DNA of 64,000 nt from Rhodocyclaceae bacterium (GTDB lineage Bacteria; Pseudomonadota; Gammaproteobacteria; Burkholderiales; Rhodocyclaceae), in assembly GCA_022072095.1 (NCBI GenBank), contig JAJVIJ010000028.1:25950-89949 (forward strand), read 5' to 3'. This document shows positions 44,961 through 53,533 of the stretch, piece after piece. Within the stretch, counting starts at the first letter, position 1. Each line of letters starts with the position of its first letter. Below the pieces are notes generated by a model. The model had not been told where the DNA came from. It ran no database searches and worked only from the letters and a program-made list of their open reading frames with translations. The position numbers and the translations under genes were made by a program.

Positions 44961-46370
44961 TCAGGCGCTGTAGTACATGTCGTATTCGACCGGGTGCGTG
45001 GTCATGCGGAAGCGGGTGACTTCCTCCTGCTTCAGCGCGATATAGGCATCGATCATGCCGTCGCTGAACACTCCGCCACGGGTCAGGAACTCGCGGTCCT
45101 TGTCCAGGTACTCCAGAGCTTGATCCAGCGACGAACAGACGGTCGGGATCTTCGCGTCCTCTTCCGGCGGCAGGTCATACAGGTTCTTGTCGGCCGGGTC
45201 GCCCGGGTGGATCTTGTTCTGCACCCCATCGAGGCCGGCCATCATCATCGCGGCGAACGCCAGATAGGGATTGGCCGTCGGGTCAGGGAAACGGACCTCG
45301 ATGCGCCGCGCCTTGCTGCTGTTCACGTAGGGGACACGGATGGATGCGGAGCGATTGCGCGCCGAGTAGGCGAGCTTGACCGGGGCCTCGAATCCAGGGA
45401 CCAGGCGCTTGTACGAGTTGGTGCCGGGATTGGTGATGGCATTCAGCGCGCGCGCGTGCTTGATGATGCCCCCGATGTAGTACAGCGCAAACTCGGAAAG
45501 GCCCGCGTAGCCGTTCCCGGCGAACAGGTTCTGGCCATCCTTCCAGATCGACTGGTGGACGTGCATGCCGGAACCGTTGTCGCCCACGATCGGCTTGGGC
45601 ATGAACGTCGCGGTCTTGCCATAGCTGTGCGCGACGTTGTGCACCACGTACTTCAGGATCTGCGTCCAGTCCGCACGGCGCACGAGGGTATGGAACATGG
45701 TGCCAATTTCGCACTGGCCGGCGGTGGCGACTTCGTGGTGATGAACCTCCACTTCGACACCGCATTCCTCCAGCGCCAGGCACATGGCGGCGCGGATGTC
45801 GTTCAGGCTGTCTACCGGCGGCACCGGGAAGTAGCCGCCCTTCACGGTCGGCCGGTGCCCGGTGTTGCCGCCGTCGAACTTCTCCGCGGACGCCCAGGCC
45901 GCTTCCTCCGAAAACACCTTGCAGTACGAGCCGGCCATGTCTACCGACCATTCGACCGAGTCGAAAATGAAAAACTCGGGTTCCGGACCGAAATACGCGG
46001 CGTCGCCGATCCCGGTCGATTTCAAGTAAGCCTCGGCGCGCTTGGCCAGCGAGCGCGGGTCACGATCGTAGCCCTTGCCATCGGAAGGCTCGACGACGTC
46101 GCAGGACAACACCAGCGTCGTTTCATCCATGAACGGATCGACGAAGGCGGTTTCCGGATCCGGCATGAGCAGCATGTCGGAGGCCTGGATGCCCTTCCAG
46201 CCGGCAATCGACGAACCGTCGAAGGCATGGCCGGATTCGAACTTGTCGGCGGAAAAACTCTTGATCGGAACGCCTACGTGTTGCTCCTTGCCGCGGGTGT
46301 CAGTGAAGCGAAAATCAACGAACTTGACCTCCTTGTCCTTGATGATCTGCAACACGTCTTTCGGTGTCAT
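44961..46370 (-). CDS. glnA: Glutamine synthetase, type I
   Basis: Condenses ammonium with glutamate, the main ammonium assimilation route. The 469-aa product shows [97 protein letters not shown] and the adenylylation tyrosine in NLYDLPPEE, so it should be regulated by GlnE. AGGAG precedes the ATG. Upstream are a sigma-54-type promoter and two NtrC-like sites, and downstream a terminator and ntrBC. Confidence 0.98.
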   Translation of the reverse strand: MTPKDVLQIIKDKEVKFVDFRFTDTRGKEQHVGVPIKSFSADKFESGHAFDGSSIAGWKGIQASDMLLMPDPETAFVDPFMDETTLVLSCDVVEPSDGKGYDRDPRSLAKRAEAYLKSTGIGDAAYFGPEPEFFIFDSVEWSVDMAGSYCKVFSEEAAWASAEKFDGGNTGHRPTVKGGYFPVPPVDSLNDIRAAMCLALEECGVEVEVHHHEVATAGQCEIGTMFHTLVRRADWTQILKYVVHNVAHSYGKTATFMPKPIVGDNGSGMHVHQSIWKDGQNLFAGNGYAGLSEFALYYIGGIIKHARALNAITNPGTNSYKRLVPGFEAPVKLAYSARNRSASIRVPYVNSSKARRIEVRFPDPTANPYLAFAAMMMAGLDGVQNKIHPGDPADKNLYDLPPEEDAKIPTVCSSLDQALEYLDKDREFLTRGGVFSDGMIDAYIALKQEEVTRFRMTTHPVEYDMYYSA

Positions 46371-46410
46371 ATGTGCTCCTGGGTCATGAGGGAAAGCGCC
46401 CTGAGTGGCA

Positions 46411-46426
46411 AGCAGGTATCATGCCA
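46411..46426 (-). promoter_or_regulatory. Sigma-54 promoter of glnA
   Basis: On the minus strand TGGCATGATACCTGCT matches the consensus TGGCAC-N5-TTGCW, with GG and GC exactly 10 nt apart as required. The predicted transcript start, about 46400, is 30 nt before the glnA ATG. The NtrC-like sites at 46480-46494 and 46511-46525 lie about 87 and 118 bp upstream of it. Confidence 0.8.
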
Positions 46427-46479
46427 CCGATGAGCGCATGATTGTGCCACATTCGTGCGCGCTCCCGGCACTTCAGTTC

Positions 46480-46494
46480 GCACCAAGTGTGTGC
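46480..46494. promoter_or_regulatory. NtrC-binding site 2 (promoter-proximal, imperfect)
   Basis: GCACCAAGTGTGTGC fits the NtrC consensus GCACC-N5-GGTGC with one mismatch in the right half. Its centre is 31 bp from the perfect site, close to three helical turns, as with the paired NtrC sites of enterobacterial glnA. Confidence 0.7.
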
Positions 46495-46510
46495 GCAGTC
46501 AGTCAGCGAC

Positions 46511-46525
46511 GCACCTAAAAGGTGC
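46511..46525. promoter_or_regulatory. NtrC-binding site 1 (perfect palindrome)
   Basis: GCACCTAAAAGGTGC is a perfect GCACC-N5-GGTGC palindrome, the NtrC consensus. It lies about 118 bp upstream of the predicted glnA start, between glnA and the end of the CDF gene. Confidence 0.8.
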
Positions 46526-46544
46526 CGATCTGGGCGTGATGGTC

Positions 46545-47747
46545 TTAAAGGCTGCGATGCAGCCGTATCGTTTGAAAAACCGGGTCCCGCTCCGACAGTT
46601 CGCGGGCGCTGGCGACGAGTGCGCGCACCTGCTCGGAACTCCGCAGGCTCCGATCGTCGATGAACAGCTCCACTTCGACGCCGTCCTTCAGGTAGTGCAG
46701 CAGCGGCGGTTGGCTGAACGTGGCCAGGCCGGCAAATTGCCGGTTCAGACGTTCGACCAATTCCCGCCGGTCAGGGGCAAGCCGCTCGTTGTCGGGCTCG
46801 CCGCTCGCGTCGGCCTCCGAGTCGACATGCACCAGCACGTCGAGGGCTTCGGGGAAGCTCGCCAGGAAACGGGCGCGCGCGCGTTCGGCGATATGGTGCC
46901 CTTCAGACACCGAGATGCGCGGTGCGACCTGGATGTGGGCGTCGATCAATACCTTGTGACCGGTACGCCGGCTACGAATGTCATGCAGCCCGACGACGCC
47001 GGGCGAGGTATTCAGACAGTGTTTCATGCGCTCGAGCGTCGGCATGTCGACCGCGGTGTCGATCAGTTCGGACAGCGAATCCCAGGCCAGTCGGCCACCC
47101 ATGCGCAGGATCATGAAGCCGACCAGGATGGCGGCAACCGTATCCAGCATGGGCAAGCCCGCCAGACTGCCGCCGACGCCGACGACCACGACCAGGGCCG
47201 ATGCCGCATCGGCGCGCGTGTGCCAAGCATTGGCCATCAGCATCGGTGATCGCAGGCGCTGCGCCACGCGCAGCAGGAAATGAAAGAGTGCCTCCTTGCT
47301 GATCAGCGTCAGCAGCGCCACCCAGAGTGCGGCCCAACCGACCGTGGTGATGTCGCCTGGGGCGCGCAGACGCTGGACCGCGTCCGCGAGAATCGCCGCG
47401 CCCACGACCACGAGCGCGATGCCCAGACTGAGGGTCGCGACCGTTTCGATACGGCCGTGTCCATATGGGTGCTCGTCGTCGGCGGGGTGCGCACTTTTTC
47501 GTCCCGCGTAGATCACGAGGAAGTCGGACAGTAGATCGGAAAACGAATGCAGCCCGTGCGCGGTCAGCGACTGGGAATGAGCCAGCCAACCAAACAGCAG
47601 TTGCGCCGCGGACACGACCAGATTCACCAGGACACTGAGCCAGGTGGCGCGTTCGGCGATGCGCGCTCGCTCGCGGCCTTCCGGAGGGTCGGGCGCGGGC
47701 GGGACGTCGGCTTCGCGCTGGGCGGCGTGGGGCTTGGTCGAGATCAT
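46545..47747 (-). CDS. Cation diffusion facilitator (CDF) metal exporter
   Basis: 400-aa inner-membrane exporter of divalent metals, probably iron, zinc or cobalt. The transmembrane domain contains HGLHSFSDLLSDFLVIYAG (metal-site HSxSD) and HTRADAASALVVVVGVGG (HxxxD), with the cytoplasmic CDF domain from about residue 240 (GVVGLHDIRSRRTGHKVLIDAHIQVAPRISVSEGHHIAERA). An additional C-terminal segment of about 90 residues (LAPDRRELVERLNRQFAGL to TIRLHRSL) is longer than in minimal FieF. The last 20 bp before glnA's NtrC site end this gene. Confidence 0.9.
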   Translation of the reverse strand: MISTKPHAAQREADVPPAPDPPEGRERARIAERATWLSVLVNLVVSAAQLLFGWLAHSQSLTAHGLHSFSDLLSDFLVIYAGRKSAHPADDEHPYGHGRIETVATLSLGIALVVVGAAILADAVQRLRAPGDITTVGWAALWVALLTLISKEALFHFLLRVAQRLRSPMLMANAWHTRADAASALVVVVGVGGSLAGLPMLDTVAAILVGFMILRMGGRLAWDSLSELIDTAVDMPTLERMKHCLNTSPGVVGLHDIRSRRTGHKVLIDAHIQVAPRISVSEGHHIAERARARFLASFPEALDVLVHVDSEADASGEPDNERLAPDRRELVERLNRQFAGLATFSQPPLLHYLKDGVEVELFIDDRSLRSSEQVRALVASARELSERDPVFQTIRLHRSL

Positions 47748-47840
47748 GCTTGGGGCGCTCTCATGAGCGGGTAGCGTAGCGCAACCGGGGATGCCCTATA
47801 CTCGCACCATTCGTACAGATCATTCTACGATTGGGCCACC

Positions 47841-48293
47841 ATGGGAAAATTGAGCGAAATTCTCCAGTTGTCGGCCAAGCGTGCCGCCGACCTCAAGCTG
47901 CCCTACGCCGGTGCCGTGACGCCCAAGGAGGCGTGGGAGTTGTTGCAAGGGCTGCCGGAAACCAGACTCGTCGATGTGCGCACCCAGGCCGAATGGGACT
48001 ACGTCGGTCGTATCCCGGGCGCGATCCAGATCGAGTGGCAGACTTATCCGGGCAACCAGCGTAACCCGAATTTTCTAGCGCAACTGAAGCACCAGGTCGA
48101 CCCCGAGTCACTGGTGCTGTTCGTATGCCGAAGCGGAGGCCGATCGGGCGCCGCCGCGGCCACGGCCGCCGCCGCCGGCTTCACAAATTGTCACAATGTT
48201 CTCGAAGGCTTCGAAGGGGACCGGGACGCCTTCGGACGGCGCAACACGGTCGGCGGCTGGCGAGCCGCCGGCCTGCCGTGGGAGCAAAGTTAG
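47841..48293 (+). CDS. Rhodanese-domain sulfurtransferase-like protein
   Basis: 150-aa single-domain protein. The rhodanese fold has ETRLVDVRTQAEWDYVGRIPGAIQIEW and the active-site loop VLFVCRSGGRSGAAAA, whose Cys would carry the persulfide. FTNCHNVLEGFEGDRD and GGWRAAGLPW complete the fold. Many stand-alone rhodaneses of this type begin with a short helical leader, here GKLSEILQLSAKRAADLKLPY. It is transcribed toward the cupin gene. Confidence 0.9.
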   Translation: MGKLSEILQLSAKRAADLKLPYAGAVTPKEAWELLQGLPETRLVDVRTQAEWDYVGRIPGAIQIEWQTYPGNQRNPNFLAQLKHQVDPESLVLFVCRSGGRSGAAAATAAAAGFTNCHNVLEGFEGDRDAFGRRNTVGGWRAAGLPWEQS

Positions 48294-48373
48294 CCCTTTG
48301 CGGAAGCTCATCCAACAAGCATCACGCCTCGGCCCCAAACTCGCCCGAAGCGTGCCCGCGCCTCCGGGACGGC

Positions 48374-48431
48374 GCGTGTTGAATAACACGCCATAGCTGT
48401 CGCATTTGCCGGAATGCGAGTGCAGCATTCC
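48374..48431. terminator. Hairpins between convergent rhodanese and cupin genes
   Basis: GCGTGTT/AACACGC with a 4-nt loop (48374-48391) and GGAATGC/GCATTCC with a 7-nt loop (48411-48431) sit between converging genes. Neither has a clear T-run, so function as a two-way terminator is only plausible. Confidence 0.4.
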
Positions 48432-48433
48432 AG

Positions 48434-48856
48434 TTACTGCGGCTGTGTCACGGTTCGTGGTTTGCCCTGATCAACCACGAGCGTATTCTGCAAGCGTGCT
48501 GGCGATGTTCCCACGTTGCGGAAATAGTGAATCGGCCCCCGAGGATTGTGCCAGGCTTGTCCCGCTGTGAAACGGCGCGGATCCTGCCCCTCAACGACAA
48601 GCTCCACGGTACCTTCGAGTATCGCTCCGTAGCAGTCGCCTGGATGAGTGTGGCGTGGAGACGATGCTCCGGGGTCCATCGCAACATCGAGCAATACGAT
48701 TTCCTTCCCTTCAACGCCGCTGATAGGCGCCACCAGCATGGGTTTGGTTGCAAACCCTTTGGCCGTGATCTGGGCATTCACTGCCGTTGACACAAGGGTT
48801 GCGATGATCAGGGACGTCCTTCCGAGCATCGTTGCGACAGTTTCATGGCGATTCAT
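48434..48856 (-). CDS. Exported cupin-domain protein
   Basis: 140-aa protein with a signal peptide (MNRHETVATMLGRTSLIIATLVSTAVNAQ) and a single cupin barrel: motif 1 PRHTHPGDCYGAILEGTVELVVEG and motif 2 GQAWHNPRGPIHYFRN, giving three possible metal-binding histidines. The function is unknown. ATG 48856 was chosen because AGGAG lies 6 nt before it; a GTG one codon upstream is possible. It is divergent from nifE. Confidence 0.85.
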   Translation of the reverse strand: MNRHETVATMLGRTSLIIATLVSTAVNAQITAKGFATKPMLVAPISGVEGKEIVLLDVAMDPGASSPRHTHPGDCYGAILEGTVELVVEGQDPRRFTAGQAWHNPRGPIHYFRNVGTSPARLQNTLVVDQGKPRTVTQPQ

Positions 48857-49067
48857 CACAGGCTCCTTTCATGTGGGGAGCGCCCACGTCGAGACGGCGA
48901 GGCGACCCTTTGGCTTGGTAGCGGGTGTGCTTTCTCATTCCCGGCTACTCGAGCCACAGTGTCCTTGAGACCGATGGTGCGTTTGTTGCGCAGGATCAGC
49001 AATTCCACGGAAAGGCAGTAAAGCGGACGTATCGTCGTCCGAGCTTAGCCGGAGGAGGGGCTAGTCG

Positions 49068-49087
49068 TTGTCTACCGCGGCAGACAA
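49068..49087. promoter_or_regulatory. 20-bp palindrome upstream of nifE
   Basis: TTGTCTACCGCGGCAGACAA is a palindrome with one mismatched pair, 121 bp before the sigma-54-type promoter. Its TGT and ACA ends are separated by 12 bp, not the 10 of a canonical NifA site. It may be an operator for nifE or for the divergent cupin gene. Apart from this and the promoter, the 397-bp gap 48857-49253 shows nothing else. Confidence 0.4.
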
Positions 49088-49188
49088 ACCGCACAAAAGG
49101 TGTCGCAAAGCCACCAACTGTTCAAAGCGTCTTAAGGTTCGCGTTCGTAACCATATGTTTATTATGGTCTAAGTGGACGGATTTGGTC

Positions 49189-49204
49189 TGGCCCGATTCC
49201 TGCA
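49189..49204 (+). promoter_or_regulatory. Sigma-54-type promoter of the nifE operon
   Basis: TGGCCCGATTCCTGCA keeps GG and GC at the exact 10-nt separation of TGGCAC-N5-TTGCA. The predicted start is about 49215, leaving a leader of about 40 nt to nifE. Activation by NifA is expected from family knowledge, although no TGT-N10-ACA site was found upstream. Confidence 0.75.
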
Positions 49205-49253
49205 TGGTCAAGGCTGACCGGCCGGCTTTCCGTCCGGCTTAGCGAGGCCCGCG

Positions 49254-50702
49254 ATGAGCACCCTGTCCAGCACCGTCCAGAACGTCTTCAACGAGCCCGG
49301 TTGTGGCAAGAACCAGGGCAAGTCGGACAAGGAGCGCAAGAAGGGCTGCACCAAGCAGTTGCAGCCCGGCGCGGCGGCCGGCGGCTGCGCCTTCGACGGC
49401 GCCAAGATCGCGCTGCAGCCGATCACCGATGTGGCCCACCTGGTGCACGGGCCGATCGCCTGCGAGGGCAATTCCTGGGACAACCGCGGCGCCAAGTCGT
49501 CGGGCTCGCTGCTCTACCGCACCGGCTTCACCACCGACATCAACGAGACCGACGTGGTGTTCGGCGGCGAGAAGCGGCTCTACAAGGCGATCCGCGAGGT
49601 GATCGACAAGTACGACCCGCCGGCGGTGTTCGTCTACCAGACCTGCATCCCGGCGCTCACCGGCGACGACATCGACGCGGTGTGCAAGGCGGCGCGCGAG
49701 AAGTTCGGCCGGCCGGTGATCGCGATCAACGCGCCGGGCTTCGTCGGCAGCAAGAACCTCGGCAACAAGCTGGCCGGCGAGGCGCTGCTGGAGCACGTGA
49801 TCGGCACGGAAGAACCCGAGGTCACGACGCCCTACGACATCAACATCATCGGCGAGTACAACCTCTCCGGCGAGCTGTGGCAGGTGAGGCCCCTGCTGGA
49901 CGAGCTCGGCATCCGCATCCTGGCCTGCATCTCGGGCGATGCGAAGTACCGCGAAGTGGCGCAGTCGCACCGGGCGCGGGCGGCGATGATGGTCTGCTCC
50001 AAGGCCATGATCAACGTGACGCGCAAGATGGAGGAGCGCTACGGCATCCCGTTCTTCGAGGGTTCGTTCTACGGCATCGGCGACATGAGCGAGTCGCTGC
50101 GCGAGATCGCCCGCCTGCTGATCGAGCGCGGCGCCGATGCCGAGCTGATGGCCCGCACCGAGGCGCTGATCGCCCGCGAGGAAGCGCGCGCCTGGGCGGC
50201 CATCGCGCCCTACAGGGCGCCGCTGGCCGGCAAGCGGGTGCTGCTGGTCACAGGCGGGGTCAAGTCCTGGTCGGTGGTGGCGGCGCTGCAGGAGATCGGC
50301 ATGGAGGTGGTCGGCACCTCCACCAAGAAATCCACCGCCGAGGACAAGCAGCGCATCAAGGAGATCATGGGCGAGGAGGCGCACATGTTCGACGAGCTCT
50401 CCCCGCGCGAGATGTTCAGGATCCTGAAGGACGCGCAGGCCGACATCATGCTTTCGGGCGGCCGCTCCCAGTTCGTGGCGCTGAAAGCCAAGATGCCCTG
50501 GATGGACGTGAACCAGGAAAAGCACCACGCCTACGCGGGCTACGTGGGCATGGTGGAGATGGTGCGGCAACTGCACCTGGCGCTGACCAATCCCATCTGG
50601 GGCCAAGTGCGGCAACTTGCTCCCTGGGAAAGCACCACGCTGACGCTGGATTCGCCCGTCGTGGCCGACGCGGCATCCGCCGCGCAGGTGGAGGCGGCCT
50701 GA
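49254..50702 (+). CDS. nifE: NifE, FeMo-cofactor scaffold alpha subunit
   Basis: With NifN forms the scaffold on which the iron-molybdenum cofactor of nitrogenase matures. The 482-aa product has GCTKQLQPGAAAGGCAFDGAKIALQPITDVAHLVHGPIACEGNSWDNRG, the NifE version of the P-cluster cysteine region, then FTTDINETDVVFGGEKRLYKAI, VFVYQTCIPALTGDD and LSGGRSQFVALKAKMPWMDVNQEKHHAYAGY. The ATG follows GAGG. It overlaps nifN by one base (TGATG). Structural nifHDK genes are not in this window. Confidence 0.96.
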   Translation: MSTLSSTVQNVFNEPGCGKNQGKSDKERKKGCTKQLQPGAAAGGCAFDGAKIALQPITDVAHLVHGPIACEGNSWDNRGAKSSGSLLYRTGFTTDINETDVVFGGEKRLYKAIREVIDKYDPPAVFVYQTCIPALTGDDIDAVCKAAREKFGRPVIAINAPGFVGSKNLGNKLAGEALLEHVIGTEEPEVTTPYDINIIGEYNLSGELWQVRPLLDELGIRILACISGDAKYREVAQSHRARAAMMVCSKAMINVTRKMEERYGIPFFEGSFYGIGDMSESLREIARLLIERGADAELMARTEALIAREEARAWAAIAPYRAPLAGKRVLLVTGGVKSWSVVAALQEIGMEVVGTSTKKSTAEDKQRIKEIMGEEAHMFDELSPREMFRILKDAQADIMLSGGRSQFVALKAKMPWMDVNQEKHHAYAGYVGMVEMVRQLHLALTNPIWGQVRQLAPWESTTLTLDSPVVADAASAAQVEAA

Positions 50703-52063
50703 TGGCCACGGTGCGCCATTCCAAAAAGGCCTGCGCGGTCAATCCGCTCAAGATGAGCCAGCCGATCGGCGGCGCGCTGGCCTTCATGGGGCTGGCCGAC
50801 ACCATGCCGATCCTGCACGGCTCGCAGGGCTGCACGGCGTTCGGCATGGTGCTGTTCGTGCGCCACTTCAAGGAGTCGATCCCGCTGCAGACCACCGCCA
50901 TGAGCGAGGTCGCCACCGTGCTCGGCGGCTTCGACAACGTCGAGCAGGCGGTGATGAACATCTATTCGAAGTCGCGCCCCGCCATCATCGGCATGTGCTC
51001 GACCGGGCTCACCGAGACCAAGGGCGACGACGTGGAGGGCTACCTCAGGCTCACCCGCCAACGCCACCCGGAGCTTGAAGACACCGCGCTGATCTACGTC
51101 TCGACGCCCGACTTCAAGGGCGCCTTCCAGGACGGCTGGGCGGCGACCGTGCTGCGCATCCTGCAGGTGCTGGTGGAGAAACCCGCCGCGCCGCGCGAGC
51201 CGGCCCGGGTGGCGGTGCTGCCGGGCGGTCATCTGACCGTCGCCGACATCGAGGAGCTGCGCGAGATTCTGGAGAGCTTCGGGTTGGAGCCGGTGTTCGT
51301 GCCGGATCTGTCCGGTTCGCTCGACGGCCACGTGCCGGAGGATTTCAGCCCCACCACGATCGGCGGCACCCGGCGCGAGGCGATCGCCGCGCTCGGTTCG
51401 GCGAGTCTGGTGCTCGCCGTCGGCGAACAGATGCGCACGGCCGCCGAATGGCTCGGCCAGCACATCGATGCGCCGGTGCAAATCTTCGACCGGCTGCTGG
51501 GCCTCGGCGCCACCGATCGGCTCATGGCCTTTTTGGCCGACCACAGCGGCCGGCCGGTGCCCACCAAGTACCGCCGCCAGCGCAGCCAGCTGGTGGACGC
51601 GATGCTCGACGGCCACTTCTACACCGGCGGCTGCAAGGTGGCGATCGGCGCCGAGCCCGACCTGCTGCACGGCGTCGGCCGGTTCCTGGCCGAGCTCGGC
51701 TGCGAGCTCGCCGCCGCCGTCACCACCACCGACTCGCCGCTGCTGGAACACCTGCCGGTCGAGGAAGTGCTGATCGGCGATCTCGAAGACCTGGAAGCCC
51801 GCGCCGCCGGCTGCGATCTGCTGATCACCCACGCCCACGGCCGGCAGATGGCGGAGCGGCTCGAGATTCCCTTCCTGCGCATGGGCCTGCCGATCTTCGA
51901 CCGCCTCGGCGCCGCGCATCGGCTGGCGCTCGGCTACCGCGGCAGCCGGGATTTCATCTTCGAGGTGGCCAACGCGCTGATCGCTCACGGTCACGAACCG
52001 CATCCTGATGAATGGCGCCTGCCAGCGCAGGCGTCTGCTCAGCCACTGCAACACACGGGGTGA
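50702..52063 (+). CDS. nifN: NifN, FeMo-cofactor scaffold beta subunit
   Basis: Partner of NifE. The 453-aa product begins MATVRHSKKACAVNPLKMSQPIGGALAFMGLADTMPILHGSQGCTAFGMVLFVRHFKE, the NifN signature with its cysteine ligands, and continues with GGFDNVEQAVMNIYSKSRPAIIGMCSTGLTETKGDD and YVSTPDFKGAFQDGW. The start is translationally coupled to nifE. The same frame is open far upstream inside nifE, but that part is only a shadow; ATG 50702 starts the recognised protein. Confidence 0.96.
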   Translation: MATVRHSKKACAVNPLKMSQPIGGALAFMGLADTMPILHGSQGCTAFGMVLFVRHFKESIPLQTTAMSEVATVLGGFDNVEQAVMNIYSKSRPAIIGMCSTGLTETKGDDVEGYLRLTRQRHPELEDTALIYVSTPDFKGAFQDGWAATVLRILQVLVEKPAAPREPARVAVLPGGHLTVADIEELREILESFGLEPVFVPDLSGSLDGHVPEDFSPTTIGGTRREAIAALGSASLVLAVGEQMRTAAEWLGQHIDAPVQIFDRLLGLGATDRLMAFLADHSGRPVPTKYRRQRSQLVDAMLDGHFYTGGCKVAIGAEPDLLHGVGRFLAELGCELAAAVTTTDSPLLEHLPVEEVLIGDLEDLEARAAGCDLLITHAHGRQMAERLEIPFLRMGLPIFDRLGAAHRLALGYRGSRDFIFEVANALIAHGHEPHPDEWRLPAQASAQPLQHTG

Positions 52064-52069
52064 ATAGCC

Positions 52070-52480
52070 ATGAAAGTCGCATTTGCAACGCAAGACCTGC
52101 AACGGGTCGACGCACATTTCGGTTGGGCGAAAAACATCGCCATTTATGACATCGATCAGAACGGGTACGACTTCATCCAAACCCATACCTTCGAGGGTGA
52201 TCTTCAGGAAGACGGCAACGAGGACAAGCTGGCGCCCAAGCTCGAAGCGATCCGCGATTGCGCGATCCTGTATGTCGCGGCCATCGGCGGCTCGGGCGCG
52301 GCGCGTGTCGTCGCGCAGAAGATCCACCCGGTCAAGGTGAATCAGCCGGAGCCGATCTTCGACATTCTCGACCGCTTGCAGGACGTGCTCGCCGGCACGC
52401 CGCCGCCCTGGCTGCGCAAGGTGATGAACAAGGGTGAGCCGCGCGCGTTCGATTTCGACGAGGAGGCCAATCATGACTGA
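52070..52480 (+). CDS. nifX: NifX, FeMo-cofactor carrier
   Basis: 136-aa carrier of NifB cofactor or the VK cluster between NifB and NifEN. The N-terminus [41 protein letters not shown] and [32 protein letters not shown] match the NifX family. It lies 6 nt after nifN and overlaps the next gene by 8 nt. Confidence 0.95.
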   Translation: MKVAFATQDLQRVDAHFGWAKNIAIYDIDQNGYDFIQTHTFEGDLQEDGNEDKLAPKLEAIRDCAILYVAAIGGSGAARVVAQKIHPVKVNQPEPIFDILDRLQDVLAGTPPPWLRKVMNKGEPRAFDFDEEANHD

Positions 52481-52955
52481 GTCCGCCACCGTTGCCGAGG
52501 GCGCAGCGGTCACGCTGCAGCAGCAACCTTTCGTCAAGGAGCTGATCAAGCAGTGGCGCGCACAGGATGCGCACGGCACCTGGGAGGGCAAGTCCGATCT
52601 GGATCTGCTGGCACCGTATCTCTTCACGCGCGAGCAGCGTCGTGAAATCCCGCTCATCGGCGATCCCGACCCGGAAACGCTGTGGCGTCTGGAGCTGTTC
52701 TACAACGCGGTCGGGCTCTCGATCGAGCGCGCCACCGGCGTCATGGTCACGCCCATGATCAAGATGCACCACGAAGGTTTTGGGCGCATCGTGTTGCTGG
52801 CCGGCCGGCTGGTGGTCGTGAACAAGCAGTTGCGCGATGTCCACCGCTATGGGTTTCTCGGTCTGGACAAGCTCGCCGAAGAAGGCGAACGCCTGGTCGC
52901 CGCCGGTGTCGAGATGATCGCCAAGTTTCCCGATGTCGCGCGTTACGGTCAGTGA
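52473..52955 (+). CDS. NifX-associated nitrogen fixation protein (DUF269)
   Basis: 160-aa protein of the DUF269 family, conserved directly downstream of nifX in many diazotrophs, exact role unknown. Typical stretches are [97 protein letters not shown] 52473 follows GAGGAGGCC. It is translationally coupled to nifX. Confidence 0.92.
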   Translation: MTESATVAEGAAVTLQQQPFVKELIKQWRAQDAHGTWEGKSDLDLLAPYLFTREQRREIPLIGDPDPETLWRLELFYNAVGLSIERATGVMVTPMIKMHHEGFGRIVLLAGRLVVVNKQLRDVHRYGFLGLDKLAEEGERLVAAGVEMIAKFPDVARYGQ

Positions 52956-52992
52956 CGGCCGCGCCATCAATGAACCAATGAAGGGAGCCCTC

Positions 52993-53199
52993 GTGCAAGA
53001 CCTCGAATCGGACAAGGAAGCGCTCAAGGCCAGGATCAAGAAGCTGAATGCGCAGGCCACCGCGCTGAAAATGGATCTGCATGATCTCGCCGAGGATCTG
53101 CCCACCGGCTGGGAGCGGATTCCGGATGTCGCGCAGCAAGCCTACGAGGCCCACCGCGCGCTGATGAGTGCGAGGCAGGCGCTCGACGCGGCCGGTTAG
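52993..53199 (+). CDS. DUF683 (CCE_0567 family) nif-associated small protein
   Basis: 68-aa protein of a small family found between nifX and ferredoxin genes. It forms helical hairpins: SDKEALKARIKKLNAQATALKMDLHDLAEDLPTGWERIPDVAQQAYEAHRAL, with the conserved LPTGWE turn. GTG 52993 was preferred because AAGGGAG lies 6 nt upstream; ATG 52978 is in frame but has no ribosome-binding site. Function is unknown; a link to nitrogenase cofactor assembly is inferred from context. Confidence 0.85.
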   Translation: MQDLESDKEALKARIKKLNAQATALKMDLHDLAEDLPTGWERIPDVAQQAYEAHRALMSARQALDAAG

Positions 53200-53220
53200 C
53201 CCGTTCAGGAGAAACCGGAC

Positions 53221-53526
53221 ATGTCGACATTCACCGTAACCTTGCCGGGTGGTCGCATCTGGACCCCGCAATTCGTTGGCGCGATCGCCGAAGAGAAGTG
53301 CATAGGCTGCGGTCGCTGTTTCCGCGTCTGCGGGCGCGACGTGCTGCAACTGGTCGGCATCACCGAAGACGGTGAGCGCGTGGCGGTGGCGCTGGGCGCC
53401 GAGGACGACGAGGAATATGAGAAGAAGGTCATGACCATCGCTCATCGCGAGCGCTGCGTCGGCTGCGAAGCCTGCTCGAAGATCTGCCCGAAGAAGTGCT
53501 ATACCCACGGGCCCGAGGAGGTTTGA
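53221..53526 (+). CDS. fdxB: Ferredoxin III, nif-specific (FdxB type)
   Basis: 101-aa ferredoxin with two 4Fe-4S cysteine sets: [11 protein letters not shown] and [11 protein letters not shown] followed by PKKCYTHGP. The opening [36 protein letters not shown] is the nif-specific ferredoxin III signature. It probably donates electrons for FeMo-cofactor synthesis. It is 21 nt after the DUF683 gene and 7 nt before nifQ, in the nifE operon. Confidence 0.94.
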   Translation: MSTFTVTLPGGRIWTPQFVGAIAEEKCIGCGRCFRVCGRDVLQLVGITEDGERVAVALGAEDDEEYEKKVMTIAHRERCVGCEACSKICPKKCYTHGPEEV

Positions 53527-53533
53527 GCACGCC

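Noticed and set aside
46434..46449. TGGCACAATCATGCGC on the minus strand as the glnA sigma-54 promoter
   Set aside because: GG-GC spacing is off by one in either reading. The element at 46411-46426 has the exact spacing and suits the leader length.
48960..49190. Canonical NifA upstream site TGT-N10-ACA before nifE
   Set aside because: Every TGT in the interval was checked; none has ACA after 10 bases.
49301..50701. Open frame running through nifE in the nifN frame, giving a 920-aa protein
   Set aside because: The part before 50702 is an Arg/Gly-rich shadow of nifE. The recognised NifN protein starts at ATG 50702, coupled to the nifE stop.
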